Positions 8,519 through 19,142 of a stretch of DNA of 64,000 nucleotides are shown here, piece after piece. The stretch spans positions 839,137 through 903,136 of the forward strand of contig NZ_CP021106.3 of the NCBI RefSeq assembly GCF_000355765.4. The letters run 5' to 3'. The translations under genes were made by a program, and so were the position numbers. The notes under the pieces are model-generated. The model was not told where the DNA came from and searched no databases. It was given only the letters and a program-made list of their open reading frames with translations. The stretch's first letter is position 1. Every line of letters starts with the position of its first letter. This DNA comes from Nitrosospira lacus. Lineage in GTDB: Bacteria > Pseudomonadota > Gammaproteobacteria > Burkholderiales > Nitrosomonadaceae.

Positions 8519-9733
8519 ATGCAACCACTCCCGCCACTACCTGTCCCGAGCGAAGCAGCCCTTCAGCATTGCCGCGCCGTAAAGGAACTCATTGATGCTG
8601 AACTTGCCGCCGCGGGCGGCTGGATTTCGTTTGCACATTATATGAAGCTGGCGTTATATGCGCCGGGGTTGGGTTACTACAGCGGCGGCGCAGCCAAATT
8701 TGGCCAGGAGGGAGATTTTGTCACTGCGCCGGAAATCTCGCCGCTATTCGGGCACGCAGTGGCACGACAGGCGGTGCAAGTGCTGGAACTCACGGATGGC
8801 GGTGGCGATATTCTGGAATTCGGAGCGGGTACGGGCAAACTCGCGTTCGATTTGCTGCTTGAACTGGAAAGATTGGGCAGTTTACCGAGACGGTATTTTA
8901 TTCTTGAGGTCAGCGCGGAGCTTCAACAGCGGCAACGTCAATTATTCGAACGGCACGCGCCGCAGCTCCTGTTGCGGGTTGTGTGGCTGGAACGTTTACC
9001 CGCCAAGTTTAATGGATTGATGCTAGCCAACGAAGTCCTGGATGCGATGCCGGTGCATCTGGTGGCGTGGCACAATTCCGGTCTGTTCGAGCGCGGTCTG
9101 ACGTCGGGCGCATCGAGGGGCGATGAGTTTGGGTGGAGTGAACGCCCACTGGGGGAAGGAGAGCTTTTCGAGGCTGCGCGCGAATTAACTCCCTGGATTG
9201 CGTCCGGCAGCAGCGGCGATAGCGTGAATGATGTGAGTGAATATATCAGCGAAATCGGTCTTGCCGCGCGGGGTTTTATGGTCAGTCTCGCGAAAATTCT
9301 GCAGCAGGGCGCTATAGTGCTTATCGACTATGGTTTCGGGCGCGGCGAGTATTACCATCCACAGCGTAACCTCGGGACACTGATGTGCCATTATCGGCAT
9401 CATGCGCATGACAATCCGTTTTACCTGCCGGGTCTGCAGGACATTACCAGTCATGTGGACTTCAGTGCCGTTGCGGAAGCGGCCACAAAAGCCGGGTTGG
9501 AGCTGCTGGGTTATACCACCCAGGCGCACTTCCTCATCAACTGCGGAATAACCGAAAGTCTGGCGCGAATACCGGCGGAGAACGTAAAGGAGTATTTGCC
9601 GCTGGCAAATCAGTTACAAAAGCTGGTGAGCCCTGCCGAAATGGGTGAATTATTCAAGGCCATCGCTTTCGGCAAGAATATTTCCCAGCCACTTATTGGA
9701 TTCACCCATGGCGATAAAAGCCGCCTATTGTAG
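8519..9733 (+). CDS. MidA/NDUFAF7-like SAM-dependent methyltransferase
   Basis: About 404 residues, the full length for the DUF185 (MidA/NDUFAF7) family of class I methyltransferases; the mitochondrial homologue methylates an arginine of complex I. Visible are ISFAHYMKLALYAPGLGYYS, GDFVTAPEISPLFGHAVARQ, the SAM-binding motif ILEFGAGTGKLAFDLL, the ANEVLDAMPVH motif and LIDYGFGRGEYYHPQR. The ATG at 8519 is preferred over an in-frame TTG at 8501. A role in complex I maturation is inferred from the family only. No complex I gene is in the window. Confidence 0.9.
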   Translation: MQPLPPLPVPSEAALQHCRAVKELIDAELAAAGGWISFAHYMKLALYAPGLGYYSGGAAKFGQEGDFVTAPEISPLFGHAVARQAVQVLELTDGGGDILEFGAGTGKLAFDLLLELERLGSLPRRYFILEVSAELQQRQRQLFERHAPQLLLRVVWLERLPAKFNGLMLANEVLDAMPVHLVAWHNSGLFERGLTSGASRGDEFGWSERPLGEGELFEAARELTPWIASGSSGDSVNDVSEYISEIGLAARGFMVSLAKILQQGAIVLIDYGFGRGEYYHPQRNLGTLMCHYRHHAHDNPFYLPGLQDITSHVDFSAVAEAATKAGLELLGYTTQAHFLINCGITESLARIPAENVKEYLPLANQLQKLVSPAEMGELFKAIAFGKNISQPLIGFTHGDKSRLL

Positions 9734-9880
9734 GAATGTAGCAGTTGCCGTGGAATTTGAATGTTTCCATGGCACACCCTAGGGGGACAAGCTGCCAAGT
9801 CCTGTCTTTGCCGTGTTATGATTGGATGAGCTTGATAAGCAGGTTTTCGGATATTTAAACTGAGCGTGGGGAATGGTGCC

Positions 9881-10315
9881 ATGGCGACTGTAAGGCAATT
9901 ACTGCAAGGAAAGGGATACGAAGTGGCGAGCATCGAGCCGGATAAATCGGTGTACGATGCGATGGAATTGATGGCCACCAAGAACATTGGTGCACTCCTG
10001 GTACTGGAGAATGGAAAATTGGCCGGCATCTTCACTGAAAGGGATTATTCGCGCAAGGCATACCTGCTGGATAAATCCGCGAAAGACATTCGGGTAAAAG
10101 AACTGATGACCGCACAAGTGGCATATGTAAGTCCCGATTATACGGCCGAGGATTGCATGGCACTGGTCACCGAGATGCGGGTACGCCATTTGCCGGTGCT
10201 GGAAAACAATGCAGTGGTCGGTATTATTTCCATCGGCGACCTGGTCAAGGATGCGATTTCGGGCCAGGAATTCATTATCAACCAGCTCGAACGTTATATC
10301 CACGGCATCCGCTGA
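9881..10315 (+). CDS. CBS-domain protein
   Basis: A 144-residue protein consisting of two CBS domains in tandem (residues about 5-65 and 72-135), which together form a Bateman module that binds adenine nucleotides. Typical segments are MATKNIGALLVLENGKLAGI, FTERDYSRK and MRVRHLPVLENNAVVGIISI followed by GDL. No catalytic domain is attached, so it is probably a stand-alone regulator of unknown target. The ATG at 9881 is chosen over a GTG 15 bases upstream because it aligns with usual family starts (MATVRQLL). Confidence 0.9.
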   Translation: MATVRQLLQGKGYEVASIEPDKSVYDAMELMATKNIGALLVLENGKLAGIFTERDYSRKAYLLDKSAKDIRVKELMTAQVAYVSPDYTAEDCMALVTEMRVRHLPVLENNAVVGIISIGDLVKDAISGQEFIINQLERYIHGIR

Positions 10316-10328
10316 GTGAAGTAAGTTA

Positions 10329-10970
10329 TCAATGGGATCCTGCGTTGCCGGCCAGCGACCAGATACCCATCAGCAAGAATGAAGCCGCCGCGAACCATCG
10401 TACCCACTTCATATTGATACGGTCGGCAAGTGCCTCGCCAATCCAGACCGCGGGCGCGTTGGCGAGCATCATGCCGAGTGTGGTTCCCAGTACTACCGCC
10501 GTCAGCTCATCGTAGCGCGCTGCCAGCGCCACCGTCGCAAACTGGGTTTTGTCTCCCATTTCCGCCATGAAGAAAGCGATCAGCGTGGTAACGAACACGC
10601 CGGCACCGAAGATGCGAGGATTCCCATCGAGCGTGTCGGGCTTCAGCGCCCATAATCCGAAACCGATGAACGACAGTCCGACGATCCAGTTGAGCGATTG
10701 CGGAGAGATCAGGCTTGCCAGCCAGGCGCCGACCGAAGCCGCCAACGCGTGATTAAGCAAAGTGGCAACGAAAATACCCGCCATGATGGGATAAGGCCGC
10801 CGTAGTTTGGCAGCCAGAACAAATGAAAGAAGTTGAGTCTTGTCGCCGATTTCGGCAAGAGCAACCAGCAGGGTAGAGGTAAAAAAGGCTTCCAAGATTG
10901 AGCGTATGGAGAGAAGAACGGGCGGGGAATTGTAGCGCGATTTCGCTGTCACATATCGTTCTTTGCTCAA
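10329..10970 (-). CDS. TMEM165/GDT1 (UPF0016) family membrane protein
   Basis: About 213 residues from the first start, with six predicted membrane helices in two homologous halves. Each half carries the family signature E-x-G-D-K-T: ALAEIGDKTQLLSF near the N-terminus and MAEMGDKTQFATVALAARYD in the second half. Members transport Mn2+ and/or Ca2+ out of the cytoplasm. The first 26 or so residues (MSKERYVTAKSRY...) are polar and atypical; a TTG start at LEAFFTSTLL would give the usual length. I looked upstream for a yybP-ykoY Mn2+ riboswitch and did not find one. Its 3' end faces the CBS gene. Confidence 0.88.
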   Translation of the reverse strand: MSKERYVTAKSRYNSPPVLLSIRSILEAFFTSTLLVALAEIGDKTQLLSFVLAAKLRRPYPIMAGIFVATLLNHALAASVGAWLASLISPQSLNWIVGLSFIGFGLWALKPDTLDGNPRIFGAGVFVTTLIAFFMAEMGDKTQFATVALAARYDELTAVVLGTTLGMMLANAPAVWIGEALADRINMKWVRWFAAASFLLMGIWSLAGNAGSH

Positions 10971-11165
10971 CTAGTGATTCAAATGATCGATACTGCATTG
11001 CCTATAAGTTGTCCGATGATGATATCGGATTTATTCTGTATGTTGATCCCGAGATGCCGGTGACGAGTTCTTTTGTCTTTGTATGTGTTAGGGGGTAGAC
11101 TCTTCGAATGTACTGCGGTTCTAACAAAAATGGGTCTACGATCATTCTGTTCAGCGGAGATGATC

Positions 11166-12542
11166 ATGAAACCTTCTGACCTTCCACCCGATTTTTCTGT
11201 CGATACACTCATTGCCGAAGCCAATCGCTGCGTCGCATGCGGGCTTTGCCTGCCGCATTGTCCCACGTACCGTATAACGTTGTCTGAAGCTGATTCGCCC
11301 CGCGGGCGCATCGCCCTGATGAGCGGTGTTGCCAGCCACCGCATTCCAATGAATGCGCGCTTTGTTTTGCACATAGACCGCTGTCTCACCTGTCGCGCTT
11401 GCGAGGCGGTTTGCCCGAACCACGTAAGCTACGGGAAACTGGTGGACGGAACCCGCGCCATGATTTCGTCATCATACCCGGATCTCCTGAAAGAGGGAGC
11501 GGTAACGCGGAAATCCTGGTTTCGGCGATGGATGGAAAATGAAATACTCGCTAAATCCGGCCGCCTGGATGCATTGCGACCGCTCCTGCGTTTTTACCAG
11601 AAGACAGGTTTGCAGAAAGCCATCCGAAAATCAGGCTTGCTTGGAAAAACAAAGCTCGCCGTGCTGGAGAGGCAATTACCGCCCGTCGGCATGCCTTGCA
11701 CCTTGCGCGGTAAAGGTGGCGTGGCCAATACATGGCAGGCCGTTTATCCCTCAATCGGAAATCCGCGCGGTGAAGTCGGGCTGTTCCTCGGCTGTGTCGC
11801 GCGGCTGACGGATGTTGAAACGCTCAATTCTGCAATATTCGTGCTTAACCATCTGGGTTACACGGTGCATGTGCCGCCCACGCAGACATGTTGCGGCGCC
11901 TTGCATCAACATGGCGGGGACAGGCAAGCGGCGGTGCAGCTGGCGCAACAGAATACGAGGGCTTTTGAGGGCCCGGGACTGGATTTGCACGCAATCATCA
12001 GCACTGCGTCGGGTTGTGGCGTGCAATTGACGGAATACCCCCTTTGTAATGCATCGGAAACGCCGGAGTACCAAATCCTTCAGTCACTGCATGCGGAAGA
12101 GGAGGCCGGAAATTTTTCCGCCAAAGTGATGGATATCAGTGCATTTCTGGCAAAGGCGGAGGGATGGGACAACATAAAGCCCGAGCCGTTGCCGCACAAA
12201 ATCGTAGTGCATGAACCATGCACCCTGCGCAATGTCTTGCGCGGTTCGGCGCACTCCTATACATTGCTGGCGCGCGTTCCGGGCGCTGAGGTGGCCCCGT
12301 TGGCCGGGAATGATCAGTGCTGTGGCGCGGCCGGGACATATTTTCTGGACCAGCCGGAGATGGCACGGGGACTGCTGCGTGATAAAATAACCGCGCTGGA
12401 TGCAAGTGGCGCGCATTACCTTGCCACATCCAACGTTGGTTGCGCCATGCATATTGCCAGCGCATTGCGTGAGACAGGCTCGGAGATCGAGGTGCTGCAT
12501 CCGGTAACACTACTGGCGCGGCAGATGGGTATGGCGTCATAA
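11166..12542 (+). CDS. glcF: Glycolate oxidase iron-sulfur subunit
   Basis: A 458-residue iron-sulfur protein. Two 4Fe-4S motifs lie near the N-terminus (CVACGLCLPHCP at 22-33 and CLTCRACEAVCP at about 73-84). Two CCG-type cysteine domains follow (GCVARLTD...TCCGALHQHGG and EPCTLRN...QCCGAAGTYF). This order is that of GlcF, which passes electrons from the GlcD/GlcE flavoproteins oxidising glycolate to glyoxylate. The ATG at 11166 follows GCGGAG; longer frames upstream look non-coding. glcD and glcE are not adjacent, so other lactate/glycolate-type Fe-S subunits remain possible. In an autotroph it would serve 2-phosphoglycolate salvage. Confidence 0.88.
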   Translation: MKPSDLPPDFSVDTLIAEANRCVACGLCLPHCPTYRITLSEADSPRGRIALMSGVASHRIPMNARFVLHIDRCLTCRACEAVCPNHVSYGKLVDGTRAMISSSYPDLLKEGAVTRKSWFRRWMENEILAKSGRLDALRPLLRFYQKTGLQKAIRKSGLLGKTKLAVLERQLPPVGMPCTLRGKGGVANTWQAVYPSIGNPRGEVGLFLGCVARLTDVETLNSAIFVLNHLGYTVHVPPTQTCCGALHQHGGDRQAAVQLAQQNTRAFEGPGLDLHAIISTASGCGVQLTEYPLCNASETPEYQILQSLHAEEEAGNFSAKVMDISAFLAKAEGWDNIKPEPLPHKIVVHEPCTLRNVLRGSAHSYTLLARVPGAEVAPLAGNDQCCGAAGTYFLDQPEMARGLLRDKITALDASGAHYLATSNVGCAMHIASALRETGSEIEVLHPVTLLARQMGMAS

Positions 12543-12680
12543 TCCTGAATCCGCTGGTGGGCAGCCTAACCAGGGTGAGAGTCAAATAACAAGAAATATT
12601 GTTATTGGTCATAATGCTGATCTATTAAATGAGCGGTCAGCTAGCGGGTTTTAGGGTAAATCTACATTTACTGGGAAATT

Positions 12681-13307
12681 ATGCCGAATCTGGATAAATT
12701 CATCATCGGTTTCGATCATGCACTGCGCACATTGCTGACGCCTGCGCAAACATTGCGACCGGTTCCGGGGACTGAATTGCCGGAAGTGGAGCTGAGCGAT
12801 TCAGAGAAAAATGAATCCACCGCACTGATGCGCGTCAATCATGTCGGCGAAATTTGCGCACAAGCGCTATATCAGGGGCAAGCCCTTACCGCACGTGATG
12901 CGGAGGTGCAGCGCACCCTGGCGCAATCGGCACGTGAGGAAACCGAGCATCTTGCCTGGACGGAGCGACGTATCGCGGAACTGCATGGGCGCAAGAGCCT
13001 GCTGAATCCCCTGTGGTATGGTGGATCACTTGCCATTGGCGCGTTGGCGGGCATGCTGGGCGATAAATGGAATCTTGGGTTTCTCGCGGAAACCGAACGC
13101 CAGGTGGAAATCCATCTGGCTGGTCATTTAAAGCGGTTGCCGCATCACGACGGCAAAAGCCGCGCCATTGTCGCGCAGATGCAGGTGGACGAAGCCGGAC
13201 ATGCTACAGCGGCCATGTCCCACGGCGGCATTGAATTGCCGATGCCTGTTAAACTGGCGATGAAGCTGGGATCAAAAGTCATGACAAAAACCGCATATTG
13301 GGTTTGA
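12681..13307 (+). CDS. coq7: Demethoxyubiquinone monooxygenase
   Basis: A 208-residue ferritin-like di-iron hydroxylase (2-polyprenyl-3-methyl-6-methoxy-1,4-benzoquinone monooxygenase) that performs a late hydroxylation in ubiquinone synthesis. Iron ligands are seen in [44 protein letters not shown] and [10 protein letters not shown], the E..ExxH pattern repeated twice. A hydrophobic segment ([15 protein letters not shown]) probably contacts the membrane. Length matches the betaproteobacterial family. It stands alone between glcF and the convergent OsmC gene. Confidence 0.94.
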   Translation: MPNLDKFIIGFDHALRTLLTPAQTLRPVPGTELPEVELSDSEKNESTALMRVNHVGEICAQALYQGQALTARDAEVQRTLAQSAREETEHLAWTERRIAELHGRKSLLNPLWYGGSLAIGALAGMLGDKWNLGFLAETERQVEIHLAGHLKRLPHHDGKSRAIVAQMQVDEAGHATAAMSHGGIELPMPVKLAMKLGSKVMTKTAYWV

Positions 13308-13316
13308 CGAAAGATC

Positions 13317-13733
13317 TCATGCCTCCACGATTCTGAAGTCGTGGGTCAGTTCCGCCGTTTTTCCCAGCATGATCGAGGCCGAGCAGTATTTTTCCGCGGA
13401 GAGTCTGATCGCCCGTTCCGCTTGTTCGGGCTTCAGTTGTTTCCCGGTGAGGATAAAATGAAAATGAATGCGGGTGAACACTTTGGGTTCTTCCGGTGCC
13501 CGTTCCGCTTCAATTTCCACCACGCAATCGCTGATATCCTGCCGGCTTTTTTTAAGAATCAATACCACGTCAAAAGCTGCGCAACCGCCGGTTCCCATTA
13601 ACAGCATTTCCATGGGGCGTGGCCCCCGGTTTTTGCCGCCCGCTTCTGGCGGACCATCCATCAGTATGCTGTGGCCGCTGCCCGATTCGCCCAGAAAGCT
13701 CATTCCTTCCTTCCATTCGATGCGTGCTTTCAT
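13317..13733 (-). CDS. OsmC family protein
   Basis: A 138-residue OsmC/YhfA-type protein, a family that includes thiol-dependent organic hydroperoxide reductases. The start at 13733 is chosen because it follows GAGGAA and begins MKARIEWKEGMSF. The two expected cysteines are present: MGTGGCAAFDVVLIL (about residue 55) and AEKYCSASIMLG (near 118). They form the redox pair of the family, so peroxide reduction is plausible. Its stop is 9 bases from the coq7 stop, in convergent orientation. Confidence 0.9.
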   Translation of the reverse strand: MKARIEWKEGMSFLGESGSGHSILMDGPPEAGGKNRGPRPMEMLLMGTGGCAAFDVVLILKKSRQDISDCVVEIEAERAPEEPKVFTRIHFHFILTGKQLKPEQAERAIRLSAEKYCSASIMLGKTAELTHDFRIVEA

Positions 13734-13854
13734 GCTATTCCTCTTCGAAGAATCCAAAATGTTATTTTAATCCTTTCGTCCGGTCTCCGCCCAAGACAGG
13801 ATACCAGGGGCGACTGATGGATGAGATCGGAGACCTTGATTCACAGGACGGGTT

Positions 13855-14613
13855 TCATGGTTGACCGGAAGCAGGCATGAGCCGGTACCATAGTATGCCA
13901 ATGACCTCATGGAGGAACCAGTTGCTCTTTTGCAGTGCGCCAGTTGTCGGGATGAATGCGAAGACATCTGTCTTATATCGTGTGGTGTACGCGGTGGCAG
14001 CGGGTGTAACCTTGAATCCGGCTTGTTCGAACTCCCTCGACGCTCTTGGCATGTGCCAGGCGTGAGTGACCAGCGCGACACGGTTGATCCCTTTTTTTTT
14101 GAGAATGGCAAAGCTCTTGTAGGCATTCTCGCGGGTGTTGCACGAGTCCTCCTCTATCCACTTAACCGGAACCCGAAACTCGTCTTCGAGCGCTGCCTTC
14201 ATTTGCGCCGCCTCCGAAGAGTCGCCTCCCAGAGGAGAGCCGCCTGTCGCCAATATCGGCTTACCTGTGAACCGATGCAGCCGCGCGGCATAACGGATGC
14301 GCTCCAGGCCGAGCCGGTTCACGGTGTCACCGTCATATTCCGGCGCATCGAAATAGGTGCCTGCACCCAGTACTACGATGGCTTGTATATTATCGAAGGA
14401 GTGGGATGCCGGGGGTGTCTCCAGCTTTTGCAACGCGGTTTCGGCGACAAATGGAATGGACAGCAGATAAAGCAGAGTCAGCGCGAGCATAACCAGAACC
14501 TTGCCTATTCTCGGGTGGCGCTTGATAAGCAGCACCCCCATCACGCCTAACAGGATAAGATTCAATGGGAGAAGCAGAAATGCGCTTGCCAGATTAGTCG
14601 CAAACCAGCCCAT
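13855..14613 (-). CDS. YdcF/ElyC (DUF218) family membrane protein
   Basis: A 252-residue protein with two N-terminal membrane helices (residues about 8-28 and 34-55) followed by a periplasmic DUF218 domain: IQAIVVLGAGTY, GKPILATGGSPLGGDSSEA, SCNTRENA, and VALVTHAWHMPRASREFEQA. This is the ElyC/SanA/YdcF architecture, associated in E. coli with envelope integrity and undecaprenyl-carrier lipid metabolism; the reaction is not established. Its ATG is followed by a clean hydrophobic start. The C-terminus WFLHEVIGILWYRL is also typical. Confidence 0.9.
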   Translation of the reverse strand: MGWFATNLASAFLLLPLNLILLGVMGVLLIKRHPRIGKVLVMLALTLLYLLSIPFVAETALQKLETPPASHSFDNIQAIVVLGAGTYFDAPEYDGDTVNRLGLERIRYAARLHRFTGKPILATGGSPLGGDSSEAAQMKAALEDEFRVPVKWIEEDSCNTRENAYKSFAILKKKGINRVALVTHAWHMPRASREFEQAGFKVTPAATAYTTRYKTDVFAFIPTTGALQKSNWFLHEVIGILWYRLMPASGQP

Positions 14614-14718
14614 GGTTAATTGGTATACAAGAGCTTAATGTCCGATTATTGATGTGGCATAGGTACGCACGGTATTTACATCATACTATTCTGCTATGCC
14701 GCTTTACGAGAGGGAAAT

Positions 14719-14752
14719 AAAAAAGCCGGCGCGTTGATGCGCCGGCTTTTTT
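14719..14752 (-). terminator. Rho-independent terminator after cytochrome c gene
   Basis: Perfect hairpin with stem AAAAAAGCCGGCGC / GCGCCGGCTTTTTT around the loop GTTGAT. It has A/T runs on both sides, so it could work in both directions; it lies 15 bases after the cytochrome c stop on the minus strand. Confidence 0.92.
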
Positions 14753-14767
14753 ATTAAACAAAATCGG

Positions 14768-15079
14768 TTATTTGAGCGATAGAATAAACGACACCAGCGT
14801 TTTGATATTGGCATCGCTGACATTGGAATTCGGTGGCATCGCGATCGGTCCCCACACGCCGGTGCTTCCTTTCTTCACTTTTTCTTCCAGCTTGGCCTGG
14901 GCGCCTGCATCATCCTTGTACTTGGCGGCGATATCCTTTAGCGCCGGTCCGACCAGTTTCTTGTCAACTGTGTGACAGTTCATGCAACCGCTGGCTTTCG
15001 CCAAGTCCGCGTTCGCTTGCGCGGTACCCACCATCAACAGGGCCGATGCCGCAACCACTCCCATCCAGACAGCTTTCAT
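14768..15079 (-). CDS. Cytochrome c-552-type monohaem cytochrome
   Basis: A 103-residue periplasmic class I cytochrome c. A signal peptide ends at VGTAQA (about residue 22). The mature protein has the haem site CMNCH, the KLVGPALKDIAAKY segment and the axial-Met region IAMPPNSNVSDANI, ending LVSFILSLK. This matches the c-551/c-552 electron carrier that in ammonia oxidisers takes electrons from cytochrome c-554/c-M552 toward the terminal oxidase (family knowledge). RBS AAAAGGAGTAAGC precedes the ATG. A strong terminator follows. The upstream gene on the same strand ends 11 bases before it, so co-transcription is possible. Confidence 0.9.
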   Translation of the reverse strand: MKAVWMGVVAASALLMVGTAQANADLAKASGCMNCHTVDKKLVGPALKDIAAKYKDDAGAQAKLEEKVKKGSTGVWGPIAMPPNSNVSDANIKTLVSFILSLK

Positions 15080-15090
15080 GCTTACTCCTT

Positions 15091-17190
15091 TTATCCGTTA
15101 ATTATAGAAGAACCAATCTTACCTTGAATTTCACAGACGCGCAGCAATTCCTGCAAGTCAGAGATCTCCGGTAGGCATTTAACGCCTTGGCAGACCCAGG
15201 CGTTGACGGCGTTATCCGTTGCAGCCGGTTTATTCAGACCGGGCGGCAGCCGAAGAAGTTCCAGCGGCAAAGCAAATGCCAGAGCGTACGGGGAGCTGTA
15301 CCGCAATGCTTTTTTCCATTCCGTCAAAGCAAGCGCCTGACCACGAAGTATAACAATTTGCGGGGGCGAGAGCGATTGTTCGAGTGCGACCAACAAACTG
15401 CAGCACGAGCTGGTATAGCGGGACAGGGTGGGGTAGAACAAACTCAAAGCACGTTCGGCGGCCTGCAAATAACGAAATTCGCCGAGCAGATGCCCCAGCC
15501 GCTGAAGGGCGTATGCCGCCACGCCATTACCCGAAGGCGTGGCGTTATCAAGGCCCGGCTTGGGGCGATGTATCAGTCTCTCATGGTCATGGCTGGTGAA
15601 GAAAAAACCTCCCGCCTGTTTGTCCTCGAATTGCTCCAGCAGCACATCGGCCAGTGCTATGGCAAAATCCAGATCGGCCTGACGAAACTCCGCCTGCATC
15701 AGTTCCAGCAAGCCATCCAGCAGGAAGGCGTAATCGTCCAGATAGGCATTGAGATGCGCCTTGCCATCCTTGCAGGTTGCCAGCAGACGGTTATTCTTCC
15801 ATAGCGTGGAACGAATGAAATCCACTGCGAGAGTTGCGGATTGGATCCAGTCGGAGCGTTCGAAAACATTGCCCGCACGCGTCATTCCCTTGATCATCAA
15901 CCCGTTCCAGCTGGTGAGGATTTTCTCGTCGCGGCCCGGGCGCACGCGTAATTCGCGCTCGATAAAAAGTTTCCTGCGCCCTGATGCAAGCCTTTGCCGT
16001 GCTTCTTCATGCTGGATACCGATAGCCCGGGCAACGTCCGCAAGGGGCTGGGTGATTTCCAGATTCCAGTGTTTCTGTTCGAAGTTTGGGGTACGCAGGA
16101 GCCCGTAATAGGGGGCAACCACGGCATATTCTTCCGGCGACAGAATTTGCGCTATTTGAGCGTAATCCCATACATAGAATTTGCCTTCTTCATCTTCGGA
16201 ATCGGCATCCAGCGTTGAGTAATATCCACTCCCGCCCATCATGCCTGCTTCTACCCCAACCGGTGGTTGCATTTCCCGCATCACCCATTCGGCTGTTTCT
16301 TCCACAACTCGTTTGAATAATGGGTCTCCAGTGGCGAGCCAGGCGTCGGCGTAGAGTCGCAGCAACGGTCCGTTGTCATAAAGCATTTTTTCGAAATGTG
16401 GAATGCTCCAGTGCTGATCCGTGCTGTAGCGGCAGAAACCGCCGCCCAGTTGGTCGTAGATGCCACCCTCCGCCATTTTTTTCAGGGTATGCGCCGCCAT
16501 GCGCAATGTCTCCGCATTGCCGGTGGCAACGTAGCGGCGCAAGCAGAATTCCAGCTCGGTGGGATGAAGGAATTTCGGCACATCGCCAAAACCGCCATTT
16601 ACGGAATCGAACCGGTCCCTCAACTCGGCCAGCGCCTGATCAAGCGGCTGTTCCGAAAATGCCGAGGTTGGCGAGCCTGCTGACGGCAGCGTGCTGGCAA
16701 ATGAGCGCAGCAGCGAGGCGCCCTGCCGCTCGATTTCTTCGCCGCGAGTGGAATATGTTTCGGCGACGCGTGGCAGCAGATCCAGAAAACCCGGCAGACC
16801 GTGGCGTGGGGCCTTAGGAAAATACGTACCGCCAAAAAATGGCTTCTGGTCGGGTGTCAGAAACAGCGTCAGTGGCCAGCCGCCATGACGCTGGGTTAGC
16901 ATGTAAAGCGCGCTCTGATAAATCTGGTCGAGATCGGGGCGCTCTTCGCGATCCACCTTGATATTCACGAAGTGCTGGTTCATCGCCGCGGCAACTTCCG
17001 CATCTTCAAAAGATTCGTGTGCCATGACATGGCACCAGTGACAGGCCGAGTAGCCAATGGAAAGCAGTATCGGCTTATTCCCGGTGCGGGCCAGCGTCAA
17101 TGCCTCGTCTCCCCAGGGATACCAATCCACGGGATTTTCCACGTGCTGAAGCAGGTACGGACTGGTTTCGCCGGAAAGATGATTGAGCAT
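15091..17190 (-). CDS. YyaL/SPATA20-like thioredoxin-domain protein
   Basis: A 699-residue cytoplasmic protein of the DUF255 family. The N-terminal thioredoxin-like domain (residues 1 to about 165) carries [17 protein letters not shown] and the CHWCHVM motif, then [10 protein letters not shown] and [12 protein letters not shown]. The remaining part is an alpha/alpha six-barrel similar to N-acylglucosamine epimerases and glycosidases: [20 protein letters not shown] and then KMLYDN. The molecular role of the family is unknown. It lies 20 bases after ilvD and 11 bases before the cytochrome c gene on the same strand, suggesting a loose operon. Confidence 0.9.
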   Translation of the reverse strand: MLNHLSGETSPYLLQHVENPVDWYPWGDEALTLARTGNKPILLSIGYSACHWCHVMAHESFEDAEVAAAMNQHFVNIKVDREERPDLDQIYQSALYMLTQRHGGWPLTLFLTPDQKPFFGGTYFPKAPRHGLPGFLDLLPRVAETYSTRGEEIERQGASLLRSFASTLPSAGSPTSAFSEQPLDQALAELRDRFDSVNGGFGDVPKFLHPTELEFCLRRYVATGNAETLRMAAHTLKKMAEGGIYDQLGGGFCRYSTDQHWSIPHFEKMLYDNGPLLRLYADAWLATGDPLFKRVVEETAEWVMREMQPPVGVEAGMMGGSGYYSTLDADSEDEEGKFYVWDYAQIAQILSPEEYAVVAPYYGLLRTPNFEQKHWNLEITQPLADVARAIGIQHEEARQRLASGRRKLFIERELRVRPGRDEKILTSWNGLMIKGMTRAGNVFERSDWIQSATLAVDFIRSTLWKNNRLLATCKDGKAHLNAYLDDYAFLLDGLLELMQAEFRQADLDFAIALADVLLEQFEDKQAGGFFFTSHDHERLIHRPKPGLDNATPSGNGVAAYALQRLGHLLGEFRYLQAAERALSLFYPTLSRYTSSCCSLLVALEQSLSPPQIVILRGQALALTEWKKALRYSSPYALAFALPLELLRLPPGLNKPAATDNAVNAWVCQGVKCLPEISDLQELLRVCEIQGKIGSSIING

Positions 17191-17210
17191 GGGTTCCTGG
17201 TCAAGGTGGA

Positions 17211-18884
17211 TTAATCCGTTACCGCTCCCCGGCTAGCCGTGGAAACCGATTTTGCATATTTTGCCAGCACGCCCCGCACATAGCGGGGTGGTGGCTGCGT
17301 CCATTCGGCGCGGCGCCGCACAAGTTCTTCCTCTGTAACATTGAGTTGCAGCAGACGCTGCTCGGCGTCTATGGTGATGGAATCCCCTTCATGCACCAGC
17401 GCGATGGTTCCTCCCACAAACGCTTCGGGCGCGACGTGACCCACCACCATTCCGTAGGTGCCGCCCGAGAAGCGCCCATCGGTGATAAGTCCCACCGAAT
17501 CTCCAAGACCCTCGCCGATGAGGGCGGAAGTGGGCGAAAGCATTTCGCGCATGCCAGGCCCTCCCCTGGGACCTTCATAGCGTATGACGACCACGTCACC
17601 GGGCTGGATTTGCCGCGCAAGTATTGCCGCCATGCAGGTTTCTTCGGATTCGAACACGCGTGCCGGGCCGGTGATTTTTGGCGTTTTCACGCCGGTGATC
17701 TTGGCTACGCAACCCTCGCTTGAAAGATTACCTTTGAGTATGGCAAGGTGGCCCTGCGCATACATGGGATTTTCCCATTGCCGGATTACATCCTGATCCT
17801 TGCGCGGTGTTGAGGGAATGTCATGCAGTAACTCCGCCACTGTCTGGCCGCTTATGGTGATGCAATCGCCGTGCAGCAAGCCGTGTTCGAGCAGCATCTT
17901 CATGACTTGGGGGACGCCTCCTGCCTTGTGCAGGTCGGTGGCCACGTAGCGGCCGGAGGGTTTCAGGTCGCACAGCACCGGCACTTTGCCGCGCATCCAT
18001 TCAAAATCATCGATAGTGAGATCCACCTCCGCCGCGTGGGCAATGGCGAGGAAATGCAATACCGCATTGGTCGAACCGCCGACCGCCATGATCACGGCAA
18101 TCGCATTCTCGATGGATTTCCGGGTGATGATGTCGCGTGGACGGATTTGCGCCCTGATCGCATCAACCAGCACTTCCGCAGAGCGGGCGGCGCTCACGCG
18201 TTTCTCGCCATCCTCCGCGGCCATCGTGGAAGAATAAGGCAGGCTCATTCCCATCGCTTCAAATGCCGATGACATGGTATTGGCGGTAAACATGCCGCCA
18301 CAGGAACCGGCCCCTGGACAGGCATGGCGTTCTACTTCAAGCAACTCCTTCTCGTCGATCTTGTGCGCCGTGTATTGACCGACGGCTTCAAAGGCACTGA
18401 CAATGGTCAAATCTCTTCCCATATAGCGGCCCGGCTTGATGGTGCCGCCGTAAACGAAAATGGCCGGAACATTCATTCGTGCCATAGCGATCATCGCACC
18501 CGGCATGTTCTTGTCGCAGCCGCCGATCGCGATGACGCCATCCATACTTTCCCCTTGCACCGCGGTTTCGATCGAATCCGCAATGACTTCGCGAGATACC
18601 AGCGAATATTTCATGCCTTCGGTGCCCATCGAGATGCCGTCGGATATGGTGATGGTGCCAAACATCTGCGGCATCGCACCCGCTTCTTTCAATGCGTCCT
18701 CGGCGCTTATGGCCAGCTCGTTCAATCCCTTGTTGCACGGTGTGATTGTGGAAAAACCATTCGCCACGCCAACGATAGGCTTGTCGAAATCGCTGTCATT
18801 GAAACCCACCGCCCGCAGCATCGCACGATTGGGGGAACGCTGCGCACCCTGGGTGATGGCTTGGCTGCGTTTGTTATCTGGCAT
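17211..18884 (-). CDS. ilvD: Dihydroxy-acid dehydratase
   Basis: A 557-residue iron-sulfur dehydratase for the penultimate step in valine, leucine and isoleucine synthesis (2,3-dihydroxy-isovalerate to 2-ketoisovalerate). Cluster ligands and signatures are seen: [57 protein letters not shown] and [19 protein letters not shown]. Length is normal for the family. Start at 18884 ([20 protein letters not shown]) follows AGGAGTTTCC. It is divergent from lgt, with a 258-base gap. Confidence 0.96.
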   Translation of the reverse strand: MPDNKRSQAITQGAQRSPNRAMLRAVGFNDSDFDKPIVGVANGFSTITPCNKGLNELAISAEDALKEAGAMPQMFGTITISDGISMGTEGMKYSLVSREVIADSIETAVQGESMDGVIAIGGCDKNMPGAMIAMARMNVPAIFVYGGTIKPGRYMGRDLTIVSAFEAVGQYTAHKIDEKELLEVERHACPGAGSCGGMFTANTMSSAFEAMGMSLPYSSTMAAEDGEKRVSAARSAEVLVDAIRAQIRPRDIITRKSIENAIAVIMAVGGSTNAVLHFLAIAHAAEVDLTIDDFEWMRGKVPVLCDLKPSGRYVATDLHKAGGVPQVMKMLLEHGLLHGDCITISGQTVAELLHDIPSTPRKDQDVIRQWENPMYAQGHLAILKGNLSSEGCVAKITGVKTPKITGPARVFESEETCMAAILARQIQPGDVVVIRYEGPRGGPGMREMLSPTSALIGEGLGDSVGLITDGRFSGGTYGMVVGHVAPEAFVGGTIALVHEGDSITIDAEQRLLQLNVTEEELVRRRAEWTQPPPRYVRGVLAKYAKSVSTASRGAVTD

Positions 18885-19142
18885 GGAAACTCCTAGAGAA
18901 AGTTGAAAAACCGGGAAATCTTTAAATCGTAGGCCACGTAGCGGCGCTTCGAGCTTGAACCGCGATATCAGAAAGAAGGAAAGACGAGATCAGTACAAGT
19001 TGTTTTTGTTCGATTCTTCTCACCCTGCATTCATCTCCGCAATGAACAGCGTGAAGGAATCTCTCTGGCGCGCGTGCGTGAAACTTATTCAGGGATTCCT
19101 TAACGTATAATCAATCATTTTACCGCAAAAAAGCCGAACCCT

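Noticed and set aside
9744-9774. Hairpin TGCCGTGGAA/TTCCATGGCA after the MidA-like gene as a terminator
   Set aside because: No T-run follows and the stem has a wobble pair; could be weak or fortuitous.
10971-11165. Possible yybP-ykoY manganese riboswitch upstream of the GDT1-family gene
   Set aside because: The conserved sequence and stem pattern were looked for on the minus strand and not found.
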